Positions 16,532-25,392 of a stretch of DNA of 64,000 bases are shown one piece after another; position 1 is the stretch's first letter, and every line of letters begins with the position of its first letter. Source of the DNA: Kaistella chaponensis (GTDB taxonomy: Bacteria; Bacteroidota; Bacteroidia; Flavobacteriales; Weeksellaceae); the NCBI RefSeq assembly GCF_900156725.1, contig NZ_FTOI01000008.1, positions 62,001-126,000 on the forward strand. Direction: 5' to 3'. A program made the translations under genes and the position numbers. The notes beneath the pieces were generated by a model, which was not told where the DNA came from, ran no database searches, and saw only the letters and a program-made list of their open reading frames with translations.

Positions 16532-17965
16532 ATGCTGCTGAACTCTTATTATTTTATCTTTTTTTTTCTCATACTTTTTTTCATTTATTGGAAGATGGCA
16601 AAGAATGCCACCTTACAAAATGTGGTTTTGCTTTTGGGAAGCTGTATCTTTTATTTTTCCTGGAGTCCGCAGTTTTTAGCTCTACTTCTTGTGACAATTG
16701 TTGCAACTTTTTACATCAGCAAAAAAATAATTGGCGCGGAGGATTCTTCCAGAAAATGGTGGAGCAGATTTGGAATTTTGGTCGTTCTGCTGCAGCTGCT
16801 TTATTTTAAATATTTCAACTTTTTTATCGAGAATGTTCACGATTTTCTACAGCAGATTGGCTTCAACTCACCGAAAAATATTTTATCCATTATTTTACCA
16901 CTCGGAATCAGTTTTTATTCCTTTCGAATGATCGGTTATTTGTTGGATGTAAGAAATAAAAAAATCAAAGAAATCCCAACTTTACTGGAATATTCTGTGT
17001 TTGTTGCTTATTTCCCAACCATGATTTCTGGACCAATCGATCGTTCTGTACCTTTCGTAAAACAGATCAATGTGAAACGGGATTTTTCTTCCGAAAGTTT
17101 TTCTGATGGTCTTCGACAATTGTTGTGGGGATTGTTTAAAAAACTGGTAGTTGCAGACACGATTGCGACCATTACGAGTCCCATTTTTGAGAATTATTCT
17201 ACTTTAAATGGAAGTGCCTTATTTATTGGGTCGGTGCTTTATTTTATTCAGCTTTATGCAGATTTTTCCGGATATTCGGATATGGCAATTGGAATCTCAA
17301 AACTCCTAGGAATTAAAGTTCATATCAACTTCAAATTTCCATTATTTGCGCAGAATGCCGCGCATTTTTGGCGAAAATGGCATATTTCTTTAACCTCTTG
17401 GTTAACTGATTTTGTGTTTACTCCTTTGTCAATTCAGTTTCGGGATTACGGAAAATGGGGCTTAATTTTAGCGATTATTATTAATTTTCTGCTCATCGGT
17501 TTTTGGCACGGCGCAGCTTGGCATTATGTAGTTTTCGGTCTTGTCAATGGTTTGATGTATGTTCCTTTAATACTGCGCGGAAAATTAGGAAAGAAATCAA
17601 AAACCACTGAAGGATTGTTGCCCACATTCTCGGAGGCAAAAAATATGGCGATCACTTTTTTGAGTTTCAGCTTAATTATGATCTTATTTTCTGTTAAAGA
17701 TCTTGCAATGGCGGGAGAATTTTACAAGAAGATATTTTCTTCAAGTCTTTTTCAAATCCCGAATTTTCCTGTTCAAAAGGAAGTTGCTGTTCTCATTTTT
17801 ATCATGGTCGCTTTAGAATGGATCACAAGACATCAGGAATTTGCGCTGGAAAATTTTCTAAAAAGCAATTCGCGTTTCGTGAGATGGGGATTCTATTACG
17901 TTTTGGTTTTTCTGATATTTCTCTTTTATATTGCACCCAAAGGTTACATTTATGCACAGTTTTAG
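16532..17965 (+). CDS. MBOAT family O-acyltransferase (AlgI/DltB type)
   Basis: A 477-residue polytopic membrane protein of the membrane-bound O-acyltransferase family. The two hallmark histidines are visible: His284 in FWRKWHISL and His326 in FWHGAAWHY, inside the conserved second half; ADFSGYSDMA is also typical. Relatives move acyl groups across the inner membrane for alginate (AlgI) or teichoic acid (DltB) acylation. DltB takes acyl from a carrier protein, which fits the upstream ACP operon. The next gene overlaps its stop and encodes a periplasmic-type partner, as with AlgI-AlgJ and DltB-DltD. Confidence 0.92.
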   Translation: MLLNSYYFIFFFLILFFIYWKMAKNATLQNVVLLLGSCIFYFSWSPQFLALLLVTIVATFYISKKIIGAEDSSRKWWSRFGILVVLLQLLYFKYFNFFIENVHDFLQQIGFNSPKNILSIILPLGISFYSFRMIGYLLDVRNKKIKEIPTLLEYSVFVAYFPTMISGPIDRSVPFVKQINVKRDFSSESFSDGLRQLLWGLFKKLVVADTIATITSPIFENYSTLNGSALFIGSVLYFIQLYADFSGYSDMAIGISKLLGIKVHINFKFPLFAQNAAHFWRKWHISLTSWLTDFVFTPLSIQFRDYGKWGLILAIIINFLLIGFWHGAAWHYVVFGLVNGLMYVPLILRGKLGKKSKTTEGLLPTFSEAKNMAITFLSFSLIMILFSVKDLAMAGEFYKKIFSSSLFQIPNFPVQKEVAVLIFIMVALEWITRHQEFALENFLKSNSRFVRWGFYYVLVFLIFLFYIAPKGYIYAQF

Positions 17966-18899
17966 GAAGTCAATTTTAAAATTATCCCTGTTTTCAATAC
18001 TTCCGTTATTGATTATTGGGTATGCAGTTTTTCTCACGGGAAAACAAACGGATGATTTTTACAAGAGATTTACTTCGGCGCCACAGCATTCTCTGATTTT
18101 GGGAAGTTCACGCGGTTCAGGTATAAATCCAGTGATTTTAGACCAAATAATTCAGCCGAAATATCCCAATGTAAAATTTTACAACTACGCATTTACTTGG
18201 GGTCATTCTCCGTACGGACCAAAATATTTGGAATCCATTAAAAAGAAGTTAGATCCTGCAACCAAGGACGGAATTTTTGTAGTAATTGTAGAACCGACTG
18301 CTTTAATGGTCACCCGTTCCAAACCGGATTCTCCCGAGTATTATTTTGAAAATGATAAGTCTGTTGCCAAAACTAATTTTGTAAATATAAATCCAAATGT
18401 AGAATACCTCCTAGAAAGCTATGATTATTCTTTGACAAGGGCTTTAAATTTAAAAATAATTCCGCCAAAAAATCCAATGGCGGACATTCAAATTTTAGAT
18501 AATGGAAGGATGGAAGTGAAAATGATTAAAGATTTTACTCCAGAAAAGCGTATTGAAGAGAATAAGCGGAAGATGGTTGAATTTCAAATAAGAATTGATG
18601 AACTTAAATGGTCTGAAAAAAGAGAAAAATATTTAGGAGAAACGATCACCTTTTTACAGAAACATGGCAAAGTGATACTGTTGAGGATGCCTATTTATAA
18701 AACTCCATATGAAATAGAAAATGATGCCGTTCCATTTTTCGACTCAAGAATCCAGGAAATTGCGAAAAAATATAAGGTGAGTTACACCAATTATAATCAG
18801 ATTCCCAATCATTATAAGTCGATTGATGAGGTACATTTAGAATCGAATTCAATGAATGAATTTTCGAAAAAACTAGGAGAGAAGATTGTTTCAGAATAA
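17952..18899 (+). CDS. membrane-anchored SGNH-like partner of the MBOAT protein
   Basis: A 315-residue protein with an N-terminal signal-anchor helix (about residues 6-28) and an extracytoplasmic domain. LGSSRGSG near Ser52-Ser53 and DEVHLES near Asp292-His295 look like the nucleophile and Asp-X-X-His blocks of the SGNH/DltD/AlgJ superfamily. I chose the ATG at 17952, which overlaps the MBOAT stop by 14 bases; a TTG at 17931 would add seven residues. By analogy with DltD and AlgJ/AlgX it would pass the acyl group from MBOAT to the glycan. Overall similarity to named families is low, so the role rests on motifs and position. Confidence 0.7.
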   Translation: MHSFRKSILKLSLFSILPLLIIGYAVFLTGKQTDDFYKRFTSAPQHSLILGSSRGSGINPVILDQIIQPKYPNVKFYNYAFTWGHSPYGPKYLESIKKKLDPATKDGIFVVIVEPTALMVTRSKPDSPEYYFENDKSVAKTNFVNINPNVEYLLESYDYSLTRALNLKIIPPKNPMADIQILDNGRMEVKMIKDFTPEKRIEENKRKMVEFQIRIDELKWSEKREKYLGETITFLQKHGKVILLRMPIYKTPYEIENDAVPFFDSRIQEIAKKYKVSYTNYNQIPNHYKSIDEVHLESNSMNEFSKKLGEKIVSE

Positions 18900-19832
18900 A
18901 TCCTTTCGGAAATTGATATTGTACAATCCAGACCGAATACTTTTAAAATCAAAAATTAAATATTTCGCGATCATTCCCCATTTTTTTAGGAAAGAAGCAT
19001 TGGCAATCTCATAACTTCTGTGCATTCTTTTGATGTGAAGCAACTCCTCTTTCGGGATGTTTTCTTCCGTTTCTGCCCAGTTTTTCACTTCTTTCCAAAG
19101 CATAACTTTCGAAATTGAAGGTTTTACTTTCCCAGAATCAACCTGCGTAATTCTATTCCTTTCATGAACGCCTCGATTCGCCACAGCTTTGTCTAAAATC
19201 CCGGGATAAAGATCTAAATAGTAAGAAAGCCTGAACAAAAATTCTGTGTCTTGATGAAGTCTGAGATGCGTTTTCATCATGGGTGAAAGTTTTTCGTCCA
19301 GCGAAGATTTTCTGATGGTTAAAGCATCAATACTGAACAAACCGAAGCTTCCGTTCATTCCCAATTGTCCGCGAAAAACGTCTTTTGGTGAATGTTTCTT
19401 ATAAACCGTTGTTAATCGATCTCCAAAAATTGAAAAATTTTGCGCTTTCGCTTTTTCCGTATAATAATGAACGCCAATTGCGCTATAAACTCCTTCTACT
19501 TCAGGATTTTTAAATAATTCTTTTTCCGCATCGAAGCGGTTCGGCAAATAATAATCATCCGCATCCAAAAATGCGATAAAATCTCCGGTCGCTTTTTCTA
19601 AACCCAAATTCCGGCTCGCTCCAGCTCCATGATTTCCCTGGTCGTGATGTTGAAAAAGTTTGACGCGATCATATTTCTCTGCTAAAGTTTTGCAGACTTC
19701 CAAAGCATTGTCTGGAGATTGATCTTCCACCAAAATAATTTCCCAAACTTCCGGAAATTGCAACGCAGATTCTACGGCTTGAGTAATATATTTTTCGGCA
19801 TTATAAACCGGCGTGATAACGGAGATCTTCAT
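18891..19832 (-). CDS. glycosyltransferase family 2 (copy A of a duplicated pair)
   Basis: A 313-residue GT-A enzyme with ISVITPVYNAEKYI, LVEDQSPDNA and AFLDADD. It is the last gene of the long minus-strand operon, and its 3' end overlaps the 3' end of the plus-strand SGNH-like gene by 9 bases. It is plainly a paralogue of 20833-21765: shared stretches include LFQHHD, GNHGAGASRNLGLEKA and LPNRF.AEKELFKN. Donor unknown. Confidence 0.9.
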   Translation of the reverse strand: MKISVITPVYNAEKYITQAVESALQFPEVWEIILVEDQSPDNALEVCKTLAEKYDRVKLFQHHDQGNHGAGASRNLGLEKATGDFIAFLDADDYYLPNRFDAEKELFKNPEVEGVYSAIGVHYYTEKAKAQNFSIFGDRLTTVYKKHSPKDVFRGQLGMNGSFGLFSIDALTIRKSSLDEKLSPMMKTHLRLHQDTEFLFRLSYYLDLYPGILDKAVANRGVHERNRITQVDSGKVKPSISKVMLWKEVKNWAETEENIPKEELLHIKRMHRSYEIANASFLKKWGMIAKYLIFDFKSIRSGLYNINFRKDLF

Positions 19833-19837
19833 AAATT

Positions 19838-20836
19838 TTACGCCTTTAATCTAGTTTTTAAATAATGGGTCACTTTAGTTTCAATAAAATGATAGAAAAA
19901 TGCTGCTACTGCAATCACCACAGCGATTTTTAGAAAGAAATGGGGAACATTGAGGAAACCTTCTACTTTAAATCTTCTAAAAAACATTTCTACAAATGGG
20001 TGCGAAAGATAAAGGGAATAAGAAATGTCTCCAAGGAATACAAAAAATTTATTTTCGCCCCATTTAAAAGTGAAATCGAACAGTAAAAATGAAACTACAA
20101 ATAGACTGATAATCAGGAGAATCAGCATTTCATTATTAATTGCAACAATATTAAAAAGGTGCACTGTAAAAGCCGAAATCCCCAAGAAGCAAATCGAAAA
20201 GGCATATTTTTTTGGAATCGTAAATTTCGTGAGGAGTAAAGAAAATAAGATTCCCACCACAAAATAGAGATTTAAATTGCTGGTAACCATTTTCAGATAG
20301 GCATTTTCAGGCTGAAAAATCAGTCCCAAAATATAGGTTGCTATAAAGAATGCCACAATGAAAAAATACCGGTTTGCTTTAAAAATCAGTGATAGTCCAA
20401 AGATGAGATAAAAAAACATTTCAAAATTCAGAGACCACCCTAAATACAGGATAGGAAATGCTTCTTTTTGCGGAATAAACAAAACAGAATGAAGTAATCG
20501 GGAGAAAGATTCCCCCTGAAAATACAGCAAGAAATTGCCTCCAATGAACATCCAGAGAAAGGTAAGTAAAAAATAGAGAGGAATAATTCTGATCACGCGT
20601 TTTTTGTAAAACGAAGAAATCTGTGCGGAAATACCTGATTTTAAATCCAGTTTTCGGGTAGTAAAAGCCATGATAAAACCACTGATCACGAAAAAAATCG
20701 GAACTCCGATGCTTCCTTTTTGAAATAAAACGGTCCCGATTTGTAAGTTCTCGAAATTAAGATCTTCCCGGAAATGAAAACAACAAACCAGTAATGCGGA
20801 AATTCCTCGTAAAATTTGCAGATTGTTGAGTTTCAT
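19838..20836 (-). CDS. acyltransferase 3 family membrane protein
   Basis: A 332-residue polytopic protein of the acyltransferase-3 (OafA/NodX) family. It opens NLQILRGISALLVCCFHF, with the family RG and catalytic-type His, then a KGSIGVPIFFVISGF segment, and about ten membrane helices. There is no C-terminal SGNH domain. Family members usually O-acetylate surface polysaccharides. It lies between the two paralogous GT2 genes and overlaps the upstream one by 4 bases. Confidence 0.9.
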   Translation of the reverse strand: MKLNNLQILRGISALLVCCFHFREDLNFENLQIGTVLFQKGSIGVPIFFVISGFIMAFTTRKLDLKSGISAQISSFYKKRVIRIIPLYFLLTFLWMFIGGNFLLYFQGESFSRLLHSVLFIPQKEAFPILYLGWSLNFEMFFYLIFGLSLIFKANRYFFIVAFFIATYILGLIFQPENAYLKMVTSNLNLYFVVGILFSLLLTKFTIPKKYAFSICFLGISAFTVHLFNIVAINNEMLILLIISLFVVSFLLFDFTFKWGENKFFVFLGDISYSLYLSHPFVEMFFRRFKVEGFLNVPHFFLKIAVVIAVAAFFYHFIETKVTHYLKTRLKA

Positions 20837-21765
20837 TTGTTGAGATAAGTGAATCGATATCGGGTTTTCAGAATTTTTGGATGCTTAAAAATGGACAATG
20901 CAACACTCCAATATTTCGCAATTCCTTTTTTGGTTGCTAATTCAAAAGATTTTTGCCTCAACTGGATATGTTCAAAATATTTACCGTCCATGCTTTTATC
21001 TTTTGCCCACATGTAAACCGAATTCCAGAGCAAAAATTGCCTTTGATTGTATTTTTCGGAGTAGATTTTAATTTTCGTAATCCGATTGTCATCATGAACA
21101 CCTCTCATGGAAACGGCTTCATCGATCAATCCTGATTTTAAGTTGCAGTGATACGCAAGTTTGATAATGAAATCACTGTCTTGATGAACGCGTAAATTTT
21201 CATTGAATTTTAAATGATGTTCTCGTAGAGATTTGGTTCGAACCGTTAAAGCAATCAAAGAGAAAAACGTTCCGAAATCTTTTTCTAATCCCAATAAACC
21301 ATAGAAAATGTCTTTGCCTTCTGCTGGTTTTTTCACGGTGGTTAAGACTGAATCTTTAAATTTTTCCTGAAATTCTTTCTTTCCTTTTTCCGACAGAAAT
21401 GCTGTTCCGATGGCGCCAAAAACACCTTCTATTTTATCATTTTTAAAGAGTTCTTTTTCGGCCTCAAAACGGTTCGGAAGGTAGAAATCATCTGCGTCTA
21501 AAAACGCGATAAATTCAGCGCTCGCTTTTTCTAAACCCAAATTTCTGCTCGCTCCAGCTCCGTGATTTCCTTTGTCGTGATGTTGAAAAAGTTTTATTTT
21601 AGAATTTTCTTGCGCTAATTTTTTACAAACCTCTAAAGAATGATCGGTGGATTGATCTTCAATTAAAAGAACTTCTTGTACTTCTTCAAATTGCAACGCA
21701 GAATGTACCGCTTTTTCTAAAAAAGCTGCGGCGTTGTAAACAGGAATTATTACAGAAATAGTCAT
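20833..21765 (-). CDS. glycosyltransferase family 2 (copy B of a duplicated pair)
   Basis: A 310-residue GT-A enzyme with ISVIIPVYNAAAFL, LIEDQSTDHS and AFLDADD, strongly similar to the product of 18891-19832 over the first 150 residues and similar in layout after it. The stop overlaps the acyltransferase start by 4 bases. The C-terminal acceptor halves have diverged more, so the two copies may add the same sugar to different acceptors. Confidence 0.9.
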   Translation of the reverse strand: MTISVIIPVYNAAAFLEKAVHSALQFEEVQEVLLIEDQSTDHSLEVCKKLAQENSKIKLFQHHDKGNHGAGASRNLGLEKASAEFIAFLDADDFYLPNRFEAEKELFKNDKIEGVFGAIGTAFLSEKGKKEFQEKFKDSVLTTVKKPAEGKDIFYGLLGLEKDFGTFFSLIALTVRTKSLREHHLKFNENLRVHQDSDFIIKLAYHCNLKSGLIDEAVSMRGVHDDNRITKIKIYSEKYNQRQFLLWNSVYMWAKDKSMDGKYFEHIQLRQKSFELATKKGIAKYWSVALSIFKHPKILKTRYRFTYLNK

Positions 21766-21774
21766 GAAATACTT

Positions 21775-23571
21775 TTAAATAAATTCTTTATAATTTTCTG
21801 CCCAAAGCGATAATTGCAGCAAATTCCAATGTTTTTTGTCTTTATTTAAAAACGTTTGCGTTGTCGAGAAATCGATGTAATCAAAAATTCTATTTTCTTT
21901 GTTTTTTAGTAAATCATCAGATAATTTCATGAAACTATCTTCCTCAAACCAATTTTCTACCGAAGAGCCAAAACCTTGCTTTCCTCTGTTTCTAATGGAT
22001 TCTGTCCAATAATTTTGCATGCTTTCGCGCAAAATAATTTTATCATTTTGGGAATCTAATTTCAAATTATCCGGCAATTGAATGCAAAATTCTGCAAAAT
22101 CTGTATCTAAAAACGGCGTTCTTACTTCCAGTGAATTGGCCATCGCCATTCGGTCTGCTTTTACGAGCATATTTCCGGGAACATATTTTTCCAAATCCAC
22201 TCTCATAATATCATTCAAAGAGTTTGGGTCAATGTCAAAACTGTAGTTTTGGTGGTATTTCGCAGCTATTCCCAAAGAATTTCTTTCTTTTTCGGTGAAA
22301 TAATTCCGAACCTTATTTTGATGAAAATCCAGAATATTTTCATGCGCAATGTTTTCATTGGTGAGGTATGAAGTTTGGCGAAATTTCCCCAATTGTTTCA
22401 AACCAAATTTCAATAAAATGTTATTGTAAGAAAAATGGTTTTTTAGTTGATTTTCAACGGTATAAAAATGATAACCGCCGAAAAGTTCATCACCAACATC
22501 ACCAGAAAGGACGACTTTTAAATGTCTGGATGCAGCCTGACAAATTTTAAATTGCGGCGTGTAACTCATATCGGCGAAAGGTTCGTCGAAATAAGGGGAA
22601 ATCTTGCGTAATTCTGCAGCGATATCACCACGGTTTTCGTGGATTTCAATGTGATTGGTTTTATATTTTTTGGCGATTTCTTCTGCAAATTTTAATTCGC
22701 TGTGTTCACCGGAATACCCGAAACTGATGGTGGTCTGCTTTTCTTTAAATTCATTCACCATCGCCACGATCGTCGAAGAATCTAAACCTCCGCTTAAAAA
22801 ACTGCCCACTTCCACATCGGCAATTAACTGTTTCTGCACCGCATTTTTCAGCAAATGAGAAAACTCTTCTTTCGCATCAGATAAGTTAATTTTAAGATCG
22901 GATTTCGGAAGACTGTAATATCTTTCTACCTGAATGTTTCCCTTCGAAAACACCAAAAAATGTGCAGGAGGAAGGGTGAAAATATTGGAATAAATACTCT
23001 GTTGCGCGCTTACATAACCGTATTGCAGAAAATGGGAAATCGCTTCTTGATTTACAATTGGCTTTATCAACCCAGAAGCAAGGATCGCTTTCATTTCAGA
23101 AGCGAAAATAAACTCGCCATTTTTTCCATGAGCGTAATAAAAAGGTTTTTCCCCGAAGCGGTCTCTTGCGCAGAAAAGTTCCTGTTTTTCTTCATTCCAA
23201 ATGGCAAAAGCAAACATTCCCGGAAGTTCATCCAGCAAAGCGTTTCCTTTTTGTTCATACATGGCCAAAATTACTTCTGTATCCGATGTTCCGCGATAAT
23301 GATAATTGGAATATTTTTTTTTGAGATCCAGATAACCGTAAATTTCCCCGTTCAGAACGATACATTCGTTTTTGGTTTGAGAAAACATCGGTTGTTTGCC
23401 GGTTTCGGAAAGATCGACGATGGATAATCTCCGATGTCCCAAAGCTGCATTTTCATAAAATTCCTGATGCGCTGAATCCGGACCACGATGCGCAATGGCG
23501 TCGGTCATTTTCTGTAATTCTGCTCTGTAATTTGAAGCATTTGGGGTGATAATTCCTGCTATTCCGCACAT
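21775..23571 (-). CDS. asnB: asparagine synthase (glutamine-hydrolysing) family amidotransferase
   Basis: A 598-residue class II amidotransferase. Cys2 (MCGIAGI) starts the N-terminal glutaminase domain (RHRGPDS-like HRGPDS, NGEIYGY), and the synthetase domain has the SGGLDSS pyrophosphate loop and LSGDVGDELFGGY. It is complete. In polysaccharide loci, AsnB homologues amidate uronic acids (as proposed for WbtH of Francisella), and ugd is in the same operon, so a uronamide sugar is likely. True asparagine synthesis cannot be excluded. Confidence 0.92.
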   Translation of the reverse strand: MCGIAGIITPNASNYRAELQKMTDAIAHRGPDSAHQEFYENAALGHRRLSIVDLSETGKQPMFSQTKNECIVLNGEIYGYLDLKKKYSNYHYRGTSDTEVILAMYEQKGNALLDELPGMFAFAIWNEEKQELFCARDRFGEKPFYYAHGKNGEFIFASEMKAILASGLIKPIVNQEAISHFLQYGYVSAQQSIYSNIFTLPPAHFLVFSKGNIQVERYYSLPKSDLKINLSDAKEEFSHLLKNAVQKQLIADVEVGSFLSGGLDSSTIVAMVNEFKEKQTTISFGYSGEHSELKFAEEIAKKYKTNHIEIHENRGDIAAELRKISPYFDEPFADMSYTPQFKICQAASRHLKVVLSGDVGDELFGGYHFYTVENQLKNHFSYNNILLKFGLKQLGKFRQTSYLTNENIAHENILDFHQNKVRNYFTEKERNSLGIAAKYHQNYSFDIDPNSLNDIMRVDLEKYVPGNMLVKADRMAMANSLEVRTPFLDTDFAEFCIQLPDNLKLDSQNDKIILRESMQNYWTESIRNRGKQGFGSSVENWFEEDSFMKLSDDLLKNKENRIFDYIDFSTTQTFLNKDKKHWNLLQLSLWAENYKEFI

Positions 23572-23576
23572 ATTTT

Positions 23577-24500
23577 TTATAAATTTAAAAAAGTTGGGCC
23601 AGCTTGAGCGGCTTTATTTTTAATTTCCTGTAAATTACTGGATTCTGATTTTATCTTATCGTATTTCGATTTTAATTCCTTTGCGAATTTGAAATTTCCG
23701 GTCAGCAAATTTTTTACACGGCTCAATTGTAACGATTTTAATTCTTTTTGCAAACCGTTTTTATAGGTTGGATCCAAAATTTTTGTTTCCAGAGAAAGAT
23801 CTTTGAATTGTTGATAGTTGACTTTATTAAGCGCTTGTTTTCCATCATGAACCACTTTACTTTCGGGACAAAGTAGAATTTTTTTTCCATGAAAACGAAG
23901 CCGGTTTACATATTCGTTATCTTCGCCGTAATGGAAAAAATACGGGTTAAATCCGCCCACTTTTTCGATGGTCGCTTTTGGTAAAAACCAATGTGCAGCA
24001 TTGACGAAGGAGATTTCATAAAACGGTTTTGTTATTTTTAAATACAGATCAGAGATCATTCTGTTTTCAAAATTCTGGGAGATGTATTTGTCTAAAAAAA
24101 CATCTAGTTTTTCTTCGGTTCCGTCTAAATGCATCGGACTTAGAATCCCGATTTCTTCTTTTTTAGGGTAATTTTCGTAGACCTCAAGCAAATATTGAAT
24201 AGAATCTTCGAAAATCCATGCATCTTGATTCATCAGATAAAAAAAATCTGCACCGTTTTTATAGGCTTTTTCAATTCCTAAATTATTGGCTTTTCCGAAA
24301 CCCAAATTTTCTGCGGACTGAATAAATTCAACTTCCGGAAAATGAGTTTTAATAAATTCCTGCGTTCCATCATAAGATCCATTATCGACCACCATCGTAT
24401 GCACCGGAACTGATGATTTCCGTAAACTCGAAAAACATTTTTCTGCCCATTTCATGGCGTTGTAGGTAACGATAATGAGGTAGATTTTTTGGTGCTCCAT
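23577..24500 (-). CDS. glycosyltransferase family 2, rhamnosyltransferase-like
   Basis: A 307-residue GT-A enzyme of the WbbL-like type: IYLIIVTYNAMKWAEKC, VVDNGSYDGTQ, GFGKANNLGI and MNQDAWIF are the usual blocks. This subgroup often uses dTDP-rhamnose or related deoxysugars, but no rml genes are in this window, so the donor is uncertain. It sits between asnB and the putative rhamnosyltransferase at 24504 with 3- to 5-base gaps. Confidence 0.88.
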   Translation of the reverse strand: MEHQKIYLIIVTYNAMKWAEKCFSSLRKSSVPVHTMVVDNGSYDGTQEFIKTHFPEVEFIQSAENLGFGKANNLGIEKAYKNGADFFYLMNQDAWIFEDSIQYLLEVYENYPKKEEIGILSPMHLDGTEEKLDVFLDKYISQNFENRMISDLYLKITKPFYEISFVNAAHWFLPKATIEKVGGFNPYFFHYGEDNEYVNRLRFHGKKILLCPESKVVHDGKQALNKVNYQQFKDLSLETKILDPTYKNGLQKELKSLQLSRVKNLLTGNFKFAKELKSKYDKIKSESSNLQEIKNKAAQAGPTFLNL

Positions 24501-24503
24501 TTA

Positions 24504-25322
24504 TTATTTATGTATCATCTTGTTCAAAAGTCTCCACTTTCTTTTGATGTTAAAAATTAACACTTCAGATTTTGATATTTTAAACTCATTTTCTTTTGCA
24601 ATTCCATAATCTGAAAAATCAAAATTAGCGATTCTTTTCGCATTTTCTTCACTGTTATTCACAAGATTGTGTGAATGAATATACTGAATAAATCTTGGCT
24701 CCGAATCAAAAGCGGTGTAATTTTTATAATTTCGGTATTTTAAATGTTCTTCTTTCACCACCGTTCCGAAATTGTTTTTTTCTTCTACCAAACTGATGAA
24801 AGGATTTGCAACCATATAAAAAACATTGATGAATGCGTTGCTTTCTGAAGTTTTGGTCAATTGCAAACCACGCTTCAGATCAATTACAAGATCATGTTTT
24901 GGCTCAAATTTCTCCTGAACAGTTTCGATAAATTCCCGATGCAAAAGATCGTCATTATCTAAATCGGTTGAAATTAAAAACTGAGTTTCGTCTTGAAAAA
25001 AGGTGGGAATGATTTCAAGCGCTTTACTTTGCAGATCCTCAAAATTCTGCACAAACACAGGTTGAAATAACGAAAATTCTTTTTCGATTTTTTCGATTTC
25101 ATGCATGTATTTCTTGGGCGTATTTGCATCAAAAAAAACAAGCCAGATGAAATTTTTATTCGATTGGTTCTTAAAAGAAGGCAGACAATACTTTTGAAAA
25201 ATCTCAAAACGATCTTTCAGCCATTCTTCGCTCAAAGGTTTTGCGCCGCCACGAGTTACGGTCCAGACTGAAGTTGGAACGTTGAAGCGGGTGGTGATAA
25301 CGTGAATAAAACTCATTTTCAA
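24504..25322 (-). CDS. putative rhamnosyl transferase family protein
   Basis: A 272-residue protein matching in style the 'putative rhamnosyl transferase' family (recalled as Pfam PF11316): ITTRFNVPTSVW at the start, RFEIFQKYCLPSFKNQ, WLVFFDANTP, and a DLDNDDLLH block that fits the DXD metal site of a GT-A fold. Function is assigned by family name only. It is preceded by a 70-base gap, the largest in this part of the operon, in which I see no good promoter. Confidence 0.75.
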   Translation of the reverse strand: MKMSFIHVITTRFNVPTSVWTVTRGGAKPLSEEWLKDRFEIFQKYCLPSFKNQSNKNFIWLVFFDANTPKKYMHEIEKIEKEFSLFQPVFVQNFEDLQSKALEIIPTFFQDETQFLISTDLDNDDLLHREFIETVQEKFEPKHDLVIDLKRGLQLTKTSESNAFINVFYMVANPFISLVEEKNNFGTVVKEEHLKYRNYKNYTAFDSEPRFIQYIHSHNLVNNSEENAKRIANFDFSDYGIAKENEFKISKSEVLIFNIKRKWRLLNKMIHK

Positions 25323-25392
25323 AAATTAATTTTTTGCATTTTTAATAATGACTTTCTGTAGCGAATGACTTTTGCGTAAGTTTTTGGCATTT

